Assembly: GCA_036170535.1 (NCBI GenBank)
Contig: JAVHPJ010000111.1
Span: forward strand, 1 to 12,215
DNA length: 12,215 nt
Direction: 5' to 3'
Origin: SSF53 sp036170535
GTDB lineage: Bacteria; Spirochaetota; Leptospiria; Leptospirales; Leptonemataceae
Shown: piece after piece, positions 6,082 through 12,215 of the stretch
Position numbering within the stretch: position 1 is the first letter of the stretch
How the letters are laid out: each line of letters begins with the position of its first letter
Notes under the pieces: generated by a model
Seen by the model: the letters and a program-made list of their open reading frames with translations, nothing else
Database searches by the model: none
Told to the model about the DNA's origin: nothing
Translations under genes and position numbers: made by a program

Positions 6082-9000
6082 TCAAACCGCTTCCACACCG
6101 GCCGCCGGCTCTACTTCGCGCCGGAAGCGCAGTTTGCCGCCGCTTTTCACAATATTATACAGCCGATAAAATTCGTCGTTCGGCGTCAGGCCGTCGCCAT
6201 TACGCGACACAAACGAGCGCAGGCCCTTGATGAAGAACATTTCCATGCGGCCCTTGCCCTTGGCTTCCACGAGGCCGCGCCGTTCCACCTTGAAAAAATA
6301 TTTAACCTGATCGTACGTCGAGCGCGAGATATTCACGCGACCCGGCGAGCCGGCCGATTCCATGCGACTGGCCGTATTGACCGTATCGCCCCAGATGTCG
6401 TAGGCGAATTTGTTTTTGCCGACGACGCCCGCCATGACCGGCCCGGAGTTGAGCCCTACGCGCAGCTCCCAGAAATCGTAGCCAAGCTGGGCCTTGATTT
6501 CGCGCATCTGGCGCATGAAGTTCTGAAATTCCAGCGCGGCCAGGCAGGCGTCAATTGCGTGCGTCTGATTCGGCTCGGGCAGGCCCCCGCAACACATGTA
6601 AGCGTCGCCGATCGTCTTGAGCTTCTCAAGACCGTGATGCGCAATCACATCGTCAAACTGCGAGAAGCAGCCGTCCAATTCGCTCAGCAGTTCGTCGGCG
6701 GTGATCCGTTCGGCGATCCGCGTGAAGCCCACAAAATCCGTAAAGAGCACCGTCACCTGATCGTACTGGACCGGTTTCACCGCGCCCTGTTCGCGCAGTT
6801 CGATGGCGACCTTCTGCGGCAGAATGTTCAAAAGTAAACGATCGGAGCGCGCGCGTTCCTCGCGCACCTGTTCGAGCAGGCTGGCGCTGTAAAGCGCCCC
6901 GCCGATCTGCTCGGCGAAGCGGTAGGCGCCCGCCATGTCGCGCGGGCGCAAACTCAGCTTCTCGCCGCGCAACTGGGTAAAGGTCAGCACGCCGATCACC
7001 TGATCCTGCACAATCAGCGGGGTCATGACAAAGCCGGTCATGGGCACCAGATCGATCAGCTTGCGCTCCATGCCGTGACTCAGTTCCGGCTTGAGTCGAC
7101 GCACAAAGAGCGGCTTGCGTTTGCGCACCGTCCGCCAGAACGACACGTTATCCGGAGAAATCGGACAACGGAAGGTGCGCAAGAACTGTATCGCGGAGTC
7201 CGGGATCGCGGTGGCGAAAGCAAAGCTTTCGTGATTGGTATAGAGCTCGTTCGTTTTGCGATCCACGAACAACAGCCACACGCCGTCGATATTGAATGTA
7301 AACAGCATGTGCGTAAAAATTTGCAAAAGCACCGTGTTCAAATCCGTAGACTCGTTGAGTTTTTTCATGAACTCGTTGAGTTTTTCGATTTCCTCGCGCA
7401 TGCGGTCGGATTCCTGGCGCGCCTGCTCCAGACGCTGCGCCGATTCCTCGCTCAGCGCTCGCGAGCGCTCGGAGGCGTCGTGCGCGATTTGCAGTTTGCG
7501 CTCGGTTGTTTTACGTTCGGTAATGTCCGTGACAAAGCCCTGCAGATGCAGGAGACGCCCGGAATCGTCATAAACTCCCTGGCCGCGCTCGAGAGCCCAG
7601 CGCACGGATCCATCGGCATGTTGAATGCGGTACTCCAGCTCAAATCCGACCTGCTCTCCCAGGGCGCGCGCGATGCGCTCCCGCACCAATGCGCGGTCCT
7701 CCTCGTAGATGATGTGATTTCCAAACAGCGGGCGTCCGGCGACATCCTCCGGATCGTAGCCGGTGAGTTCGCGCACGCCTGAACTCACGTAGTCGAGCGT
7801 GCGCGCCGCATCGTTGCGACCGCGATACACCATGCCCTGGACGCTGTTGAGCGTCAAACTCAAGGCGGCCTGACTGGCCTTCAACGCCTCCGTGCGATCG
7901 ACAATTTTTTGCTCGAGGCTGAACGACAGATCTTCTGCGCGCATGCTCGACTGCACATACCGTCGAACCAGCGTATAGGTCATGGCGGCGACGACGGCAA
8001 GCAAAGCGTAACTGGTCACGCGCGGGAAGCGAATCAGATCCAGTGAAGTCAGCACGTCGCTCGCCAGACCGAACAAAAACGCAATGAGCCCGCCCAATAA
8101 GAATCGCGCTTCGCGATCTCCGCGCCAGGCGGCGCGACCGGCGTAGTACAGACTGAAGGCGCAAGCGCACAACAAAGATCCGTAATAGACGTCCCGACAG
8201 AGACGCATGAGGCTGAGCGGACCCGCCGCCGTGGCCAGAATCAATACGGCGCCCAAACCCGCATAAGCCAGACCGATTCGGTAGTAGCGTCGCTCCAGAA
8301 ACTGGGTGAGAAAATTTACAAAAAGCGGCCCCAGTAAAAACAGCGCAATGTGTTCCGACTTGCGATGCCAGGCCACCGCTTCGCCGAACAGAACGTCGCG
8401 CAGACTGGTATTGGAGATGAACCAGTAGAGTCCGATGCCCACTCCGAAGAGTCCAAAGAGCAGGTTATAAACGTCTTTGGGTCGCCGCAGGTACAGCATG
8501 AGATGGTACCCGCCCGCCAGCAAATAAAGCGTAACCAGCGCCATGGCGAGCGCTTCCAGATACGCGAAGGCGCGATACACCTGGTCGGAAGGGCCGAACA
8601 GGATCGGATCCATGAACTGCAGGGGATACTCGCCGTTCGTATGCAGAACTATGTACAGATAATTCGGCTGATCCCGAAGCAAGTTGCCCACCGGCACGTC
8701 ATGCAGGAAGGGACGCATCGCGCCGGGTTGGTACGGCGCGACCACGCCGTACCCGCCGAAACTGCGGGCGTTTATATAGAAGCGCGACACATCCAGAGTG
8801 CGACCGGCGTTGAGCGCCAGGGGTTCGCCGGCAAGCAGCCGTTCGGCCAGCGCCGTCGGGATGCGAGTACGCAGCGTGACCGAGCCCTTATACTCGGCCG
8901 GGACCAGATCGCCGGATAATTTGCGCGGCAGCGTCGTCGTGCGCCAGTCGGCGTTATCGCCGGGAGCGGAGCGCAGCCAGGCGGATTCGAAGCCTGGACG

Positions 9001-9138
9001 CCACTGCCAGCTGCGAAGCGTCTCCGTTTCATTGAGTTGCGCTTCGATCCCCCCGCAGGAGGCGGACGCGAATGCAAGCGTCAGCGAAATCAGCAGTATG
9101 GAGCGCCGGCGCCGGCCTCCGGAGAAAAAAGGCGTCAC
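6082..9138 (-). CDS. Receptor-type adenylate cyclase: 7TMR-DISM, PAS, GAF, class III cyclase
   Basis: A 1018-residue membrane protein predicted to make cAMP in response to an outside signal. Order: signal peptide or lipoprotein signal (1-28, SASC at 25-28, an imperfect lipobox); extracellular 7TMR-DISM-type jelly-roll-like region (about 40-185); seven membrane segments (about 190-391, the 7TMR-DISM membrane module); short coiled coil (400-425); PAS with PAC-like end (about 430-543, ending in FVTDITERK); coiled coil (545-600); GAF (about 600-755); cyclase (about 785-972); short basic tail. Catalytic residues are complete: metal Asp801 (FTDFVGF) and Asp845 (KTIGDAYM), adenine-selecting Lys841 and Asp914 (YDIWGD), and Asn921 and Arg925 (NTASRME). 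The Lys/Asp pair is that of true adenylate cyclases (class IIIa), not guanylate cyclases. The start is a GTG at 9138 with an in-frame TAA eight codons upstream; no better start was found, and the Shine-Dalgarno is poor. It is divergent from the second cyclase and lies upstream of htpG. Confidence 0.93.
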   Translation of the reverse strand: MTPFFSGGRRRRSILLISLTLAFASASCGGIEAQLNETETLRSWQWRPGFESAWLRSAPGDNADWRTTTLPRKLSGDLVPAEYKGSVTLRTRIPTALAERLLAGEPLALNAGRTLDVSRFYINARSFGGYGVVAPYQPGAMRPFLHDVPVGNLLRDQPNYLYIVLHTNGEYPLQFMDPILFGPSDQVYRAFAYLEALAMALVTLYLLAGGYHLMLYLRRPKDVYNLLFGLFGVGIGLYWFISNTSLRDVLFGEAVAWHRKSEHIALFLLGPLFVNFLTQFLERRYYRIGLAYAGLGAVLILATAAGPLSLMRLCRDVYYGSLLCACAFSLYYAGRAAWRGDREARFLLGGLIAFLFGLASDVLTSLDLIRFPRVTSYALLAVVAAMTYTLVRRYVQSSMRAEDLSFSLEQKIVDRTEALKASQAALSLTLNSVQGMVYRGRNDAARTLDYVSSGVRELTGYDPEDVAGRPLFGNHIIYEEDRALVRERIARALGEQVGFELEYRIQHADGSVRWALERGQGVYDDSGRLLHLQGFVTDITERKTTERKLQIAHDASERSRALSEESAQRLEQARQESDRMREEIEKLNEFMKKLNESTDLNTVLLQIFTHMLFTFNIDGVWLLFVDRKTNELYTNHESFAFATAIPDSAIQFLRTFRCPISPDNVSFWRTVRKRKPLFVRRLKPELSHGMERKLIDLVPMTGFVMTPLIVQDQVIGVLTFTQLRGEKLSLRPRDMAGAYRFAEQIGGALYSASLLEQVREERARSDRLLLNILPQKVAIELREQGAVKPVQYDQVTVLFTDFVGFTRIAERITADELLSELDGCFSQFDDVIAHHGLEKLKTIGDAYMCCGGLPEPNQTHAIDACLAALEFQNFMRQMREIKAQLGYDFWELRVGLNSGPVMAGVVGKNKFAYDIWGDTVNTASRMESAGSPGRVNISRSTYDQVKYFFKVERRGLVEAKGKGRMEMFFIKGLRSFVSRNGDGLTPNDEFYRLYNIVKSGGKLRFRREVEPAAGVEAV

Positions 9139-9314
9139 TCTCAGATATCGTGAAACTTACGTAAATCTGTAAACTGCGATTCGATTCCCAATACGTCGCA
9201 GAGGACAAATCTTACGCAATTTGCATTCGCTGAATCCGCCGCTGCGAACGTTTTTTCTGGACAGAGACGGGCCGTTCAGTTTCACTCCGGAGACGGCCGA
9301 GGACGGCCCCGCGT
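9139..9314. promoter_or_regulatory. Divergent intergenic region between the two cyclase genes
   Basis: These 176 bases are less GC-rich than the surrounding genes and must hold the start signals for both cyclase genes unless these lie inside coding sequence. For the plus-strand gene a GAGGA Shine-Dalgarno (9299-9303) lies 11 bases before its ATG at 9315. I found no convincing sigma70 pair on either strand: minus-strand TAAGAT (in the AAATTGCG-TAAGAT context near 9210) and TTTACA near 9170 are partial matches only. No CRP-type TGTGA-N6-TCACA site is seen, so cAMP feedback through a CRP homologue has no visible support here. Confidence 0.5.
9157..9174. repeat. Short palindrome TTACGTAA with repeated GTAAA motif
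   Basis: TTACGTAA (9157-9164) is a perfect 8-base palindrome. Its right half is the first of two direct GTAAA copies (9161-9165 and 9169-9173) spaced 8 bases apart. It lies about 20 bases upstream of the GTG of the receptor cyclase gene, where a regulator or promoter element could act on that gene. An 8-base palindrome in an AT-richer gap could be chance. Confidence 0.3.
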
Positions 9315-11678
9315 ATGCTCGACAATCTCTTTGCTGCAACCTCCGCCGGGAAGATGATCCTGCGCCTGCTGACCCGACTGCAAACGACGCTTTCGGCGAG
9401 CGGCCTGGAACTGCGCCAGGAAGAACGGCCCATACTCAAAGTCGGCGCGCTCGGAGCGGTGTTTTGCGACGAGCCATTTTCAGGCTTTACCCTGCGTATT
9501 GGCGCGGAAGCCGCATCCATCACGCCGGCCGTGCGCCGCAAACTGCGCGTACACCGCAAGGTGGCGGATATCCTGCTGCGCGGCCTGCGCGAGGGCGCGC
9601 GCAACGAAGCGCCCGACGCAAAAGCCTACGGGCGCATTGGCGTGGAATTCCTGCTGGACGCCCTGCTGGAAATTTTCCTCGTGATGGAGGAGCGTCAGCG
9701 GCTGCTCGAGCAGTATCAGGGCATCCTCAAACTCAACGAACGCATCTTAACGGCGGAAGACCTCTTTGAAACGCTGCAGGCGGTGATGGACGCAGCCTCG
9801 CGCGCGACCGGCGGCGAAGGCTCTTCGCTGCTGCTGGTCGACCAGCGCACCGGCGAAATGTACTTTAACGTGGTCTCGGGCGACAATCGCAGCGAATTGC
9901 GCGAGGTGCGCATTCCTTCCGGTCAGGGCATCGCCGGCGCCGTCATTCAAAGCGCAAAGCCGGAACTGATCCGCGACGTATCCGCGGATTCGCGCGCGTT
10001 CCAGAAGGTGGATAAGCTCCTGGGGAAGACCACGCGCGATATGATCATTGCGCCCATTATAGCGCGCGGTCAGGTGATCGGCGTCATCGAAGTCGTGAAC
10101 TCGCTGCAGCCCTCCGGTTTTCTTTCGGAGGACCTCGAAGTGCTGGTGGACATCGCCAATCACGCCAGCCTCTTTATTGAAAACAGCAAGGGCCGCGACG
10201 ACCTGGTCCGTTCCAATCGCGAGCTGGACCGCAAGAACTCTGAAATCAACGCGCTGCACGAAATCAGTCGCGCCCTGACCGCTTCGCTCGAGCCGGGCGA
10301 ACTCAAGCGCGAGCTGTTGCGCAGCCTCCTGCGTCTGATGCGCATTGATCACGGGGCGGCCCTCGAAATCAGCCCCGATCGGCGGCGGCTGGTGCAGAGT
10401 CGGGTGATATTTTTTGGCTCCGACGGTCTGCGCGAAGAAACCATCAACGCGGAGTTTATGGAAATCAGCGACGTGCTGCTCTGGATGACCCAGTATCGCG
10501 AGCCGTTCTATTTCACCACGCCCGACCAGGAGCGCGCCCAGGAGCTGGGACTCGCCAATCGCATACGGCGGTCCAATGCCGAGGCCTTTGGCGGCGCCGC
10601 CGCGCCCGACGTGTGGATTCCCGTCTTTGATCCGGAGAACAAGGCGCCGCTGTTTATAGTATCGCTGGGCGGCGTCAACTTGCGGCGGCGTCAGCCCGCC
10701 GATGACCTGGCCTTCTTTCGCGGCCTCATGAGCCTGTGTTACACGGCGTTCCGCAACGTCGAAAGCTACCGCGAAGCCCTGCTGGCGCGCCAGGAAGAGC
10801 GCGAAATCCGCCAGGCCTTTCAGAAATACGTGCCGCTGCGCGTCGTCCAGGACATGCTCGCCGACCAGCAAGCGGCGGGCCCGACGGTCGAAACAGTCAC
10901 CTGCATCTTTGTAGATATTCGCAACTTCACTGCGCTCGCCGAGGTCACGGAGCCGCGCGAACTCGTGCGTCTCCTGAACGAATTCTTCGAAGAGATGGCC
11001 GGCGGAATACGCGAATACGGCGGCGTCATCGACAAGTTCATGGGCGACGGCTTTATGGCCCTGTTTGGCGTGCCCGTCGCGGGTCCGGACGACGCCTCCC
11101 GCGCCCTGGCCTGCCTGGGGACGCTCTTTGAACGCATCGAACTGCTCAACGAGCGGCGCCGCGCCAGTGAGCGCCCGGAGTTTTTTGCGAGCGCCGCGGC
11201 CCACACGGGTCCGGTCATCGTGGGCAACATCGGCTCGCGCAATCGAATGGACTTCACGGCGATCGGCGACTCAATCAACCTCGCCTCGCGTTTGCAAAAG
11301 CTGACCCGCTTCTACGATGAAGACGTCCTTTATACGGAGTCCACCTATGTCGCCGCCGGCGCGCGTCTCCCGGCCCGCGAGGCCGACCTGGCGCAACTTC
11401 GCGGCCGCAGCGCCGTCACGCGCATTTATGCGCCGTGGGCGGCGGCGCGCTATGATGCGCCCCTGAGCGAACTGGAGCCGCGCTGGGCAAACGCCGTCGA
11501 ACGCTACCGGACGCGCCGCTTTGAAGAGGCCCGGGCGGGCTTTGCGGCGGTGGCGGCGGCCGCCCGCAACGGGGACCGGCTGGCGAGTCTGTATCTGGAG
11601 CGCATCGATCGCTTGATTGCAAATCCGCCCGGTCCGGACTGGAACGGCGTTTTTGCGGTGGACGCGCCGGGGGATTAA
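9315..11678 (+). CDS. Cytoplasmic adenylate cyclase with GAF input, class IIIb type
   Basis: A 787-residue soluble signalling enzyme with no signal peptide or membrane helix. Residues 1-125 form an N-terminal region I cannot assign. A typical GAF domain follows (about 145-292: GEGSSLLLVD, VRIPSGQGIAGAVI, MIIAPIIARGQVIGVIEVVN), then a short coiled coil (293-315), then a second, degenerate GAF-like region (about 320-485) and a linker ending in FQKYVPLRVVQDML (502-515). The cyclase domain (about 525-708) has metal Asp534 (FVDIRNF) and Asp578 (KFMGDGF), adenine-contacting Lys574, Thr648 (FTAIGD), Asn655 and Arg659 (NLASRL). Thr in place of the second base-selecting Asp is the class IIIb pattern; some relatives with this pattern respond to bicarbonate/CO2, which is not shown here. 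A helical, TPR-like tail (about 715-770) ends in PGPDWNGVF, a tail style seen in other bacterial class III cyclases. The ATG is the only start codon after the in-frame TGA at 9231. Twenty bases separate it from the next gene. Confidence 0.93.
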   Translation: MLDNLFAATSAGKMILRLLTRLQTTLSASGLELRQEERPILKVGALGAVFCDEPFSGFTLRIGAEAASITPAVRRKLRVHRKVADILLRGLREGARNEAPDAKAYGRIGVEFLLDALLEIFLVMEERQRLLEQYQGILKLNERILTAEDLFETLQAVMDAASRATGGEGSSLLLVDQRTGEMYFNVVSGDNRSELREVRIPSGQGIAGAVIQSAKPELIRDVSADSRAFQKVDKLLGKTTRDMIIAPIIARGQVIGVIEVVNSLQPSGFLSEDLEVLVDIANHASLFIENSKGRDDLVRSNRELDRKNSEINALHEISRALTASLEPGELKRELLRSLLRLMRIDHGAALEISPDRRRLVQSRVIFFGSDGLREETINAEFMEISDVLLWMTQYREPFYFTTPDQERAQELGLANRIRRSNAEAFGGAAAPDVWIPVFDPENKAPLFIVSLGGVNLRRRQPADDLAFFRGLMSLCYTAFRNVESYREALLARQEEREIRQAFQKYVPLRVVQDMLADQQAAGPTVETVTCIFVDIRNFTALAEVTEPRELVRLLNEFFEEMAGGIREYGGVIDKFMGDGFMALFGVPVAGPDDASRALACLGTLFERIELLNERRRASERPEFFASAAAHTGPVIVGNIGSRNRMDFTAIGDSINLASRLQKLTRFYDEDVLYTESTYVAAGARLPAREADLAQLRGRSAVTRIYAPWAAARYDAPLSELEPRWANAVERYRTRRFEEARAGFAAVAAAARNGDRLASLYLERIDRLIANPPGPDWNGVFAVDAPGD

Positions 11679-11698
11679 ACGCCAGCGTTTCCGTCAGC

Positions 11699-12215
11699 AT
11701 GAAGAAACTCAGCATCCAGCAGGAGTTCGAGCATCCCCTGCAGACGCTGCTCGAAGCGCGCGAGGAGCGCTACAAGCGCCTCGACAAGTTCCCCGAGCTC
11801 AAAAACGTCCGCGTGGTCTCGGAAACGCGCGAAGGCGAGCTGCTCAAACAGGTCCGCGAAATCTCCATAGCGGACTCGCTGCCGCCGATCATCGCCACCC
11901 TGCTGCCGGCCGGAGCGGACCACTTGCTGGAAAGCTCCGAGTTTGACGCCCGCGAGCATCTGCACACGTTTCGAGTCACGCCCGGCGGCCACGATCAGAT
12001 CTTCCTGATCAAGGGCGAATCGCGCTATTATTCGACGGGCGAAAACGCCTCCGGACGGAGCTACGAAATCGATATCACCAGCAAGGCCTTTCTGGTCGGC
12101 CCGGTGGTAGAAAACGCGATCGCCGAGGTCTACGCCAAAAACCTCGAGAAGGACCGCCGCTCCATCCTGCACTTTATCGAACTGCTCAAAGAAGAAGGCC
12201 GGACAGCCGCCGGAA
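11699..12215 (+). CDS. DUF2505/SRPBCC-like protein, N-terminal 172 residues; runs off right edge
   Basis: From the ATG at 11699 the frame is open to the window end (172 codons, no stop seen). The product is charged and soluble with no signal peptide or membrane helix. It begins MKKLSIQQEF and has the run ERYKRLDKFPELKNV (23-37), an LLPAGADHLLESSEF segment, and alternating strand patterns such as HTFRVTPGG and DQIFLIKGESRYY, ending in a helix rich in E, K and R. Overall it resembles the DUF2505 group of START/SRPBCC-fold proteins, which hold a hydrophobic ligand pocket. This is a remembered similarity, not a firm match, and no function is known to me. Coding character agrees: G/C at third positions and no stops. 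The gene follows the cyclase by 20 bases without a clear Shine-Dalgarno and may be co-transcribed with it. Confidence 0.7.
   Translation, partial: MKKLSIQQEFEHPLQTLLEAREERYKRLDKFPELKNVRVVSETREGELLKQVREISIADSLPPIIATLLPAGADHLLESSEFDAREHLHTFRVTPGGHDQIFLIKGESRYYSTGENASGRSYEIDITSKAFLVGPVVENAIAEVYAKNLEKDRRSILHFIELLKEEGRTAAG

Noticed and set aside
7360..7395. Repeated tcgttgagttttt motif within the receptor cyclase gene
   Set aside because: It encodes the coiled-coil repeat KLNEF-MK-KLNES (residues 586-597), so it is a protein-level repeat, not a DNA element.
6082..9138. Guanylate cyclase activity for the receptor enzyme
   Set aside because: The base-selecting residues are Lys841 and Asp914, as in adenylate cyclases; guanylate cyclases carry Glu and Cys (or similar) there.
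9747..11204. A 485-codon open frame on the minus strand opposite the GAF cyclase
   Set aside because: It lies wholly antisense to a gene with an intact catalytic domain. Its product has no recognisable motif, and long antisense frames are expected in GC-rich genes with strong third-position bias.
11675..12172. A 165-codon minus-strand frame at the right end, and a 109-codon plus-strand frame at 11617-11946
   Set aside because: Both compete with the frame from 11699, which stays open to the window end and gives a product like DUF2505 proteins. The 109-codon product is a low-complexity Ala/Arg/Gly chain that overlaps the end of the cyclase gene.

Overview
The window is visibly GC-rich, densely coding bacterial DNA: eight complete or nearly complete genes plus two cut by the window edges, with no RNA genes, insertion sequences, CRISPR or phage genes seen. 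Several things suggest a GC-rich relative of Leptospira (order Leptospirales, or a nearby spirochaete). These are two large multidomain class III cyclases side by side, a 7TMR-DISM receptor cyclase, an HtpG with the FSGAEEF variant, a BMP-type lipoprotein, and what looks like a DUF2505-type protein. This placement rests on family memory, not on a search, and the base composition is too GC-rich for Leptospira itself.

Left block (1-3050). A periplasmic solute-binding sensor domain of the BvgS/EvgS type runs off the left edge on the minus strand (1-279). Divergent to it is a tight plus-strand three-gene unit: a BMP-family lipoprotein (327-1370), a small secreted protein that resembles a stand-alone extracytoplasmic CACHE/PAS-like sensor domain with a DxDxDG loop (1367-2149), and a thioredoxin-reductase-like FAD oxidoreductase without the redox CxxC (2139-3050). 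Each junction overlaps (4 and 11 bases), so the three are probably translated together. A good sigma70-like promoter (TTGACA, 17 bp, TAAGGT) sits at 266-294 and contains the start codon of the divergent gene.

Middle block, minus strand (9138 down to 2989). A receptor-type adenylate cyclase (extracellular jelly-roll-like region, seven membrane segments, PAS, GAF, cyclase) is followed after 68 bases by htpG (Hsp90), then after 4 bases by a membrane acyltransferase of family 3. The acyltransferase converges on, and overlaps by 62 bases, the FAD oxidoreductase gene.

Right block, plus strand (9315-12215). A second, cytoplasmic adenylate cyclase (new N-terminal region, GAF, degenerate GAF-like region, class IIIb cyclase, helical tail) is divergent from the first across a 176-base AT-richer intergenic region. 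It is followed by the start of a DUF2505/SRPBCC-like gene that runs off the right edge.

The theme is signal input: two extracytoplasmic binding/sensing proteins and a free sensor domain on the left, and two cAMP-producing enzymes with different input domains on the right. The least explained part is the BMP/sensor-domain/flavoprotein operon, which has no ABC permease or ATPase in view and no histidine kinase or cyclase transmitter of its own. No stretch of more than about 180 bases lacks a gene.
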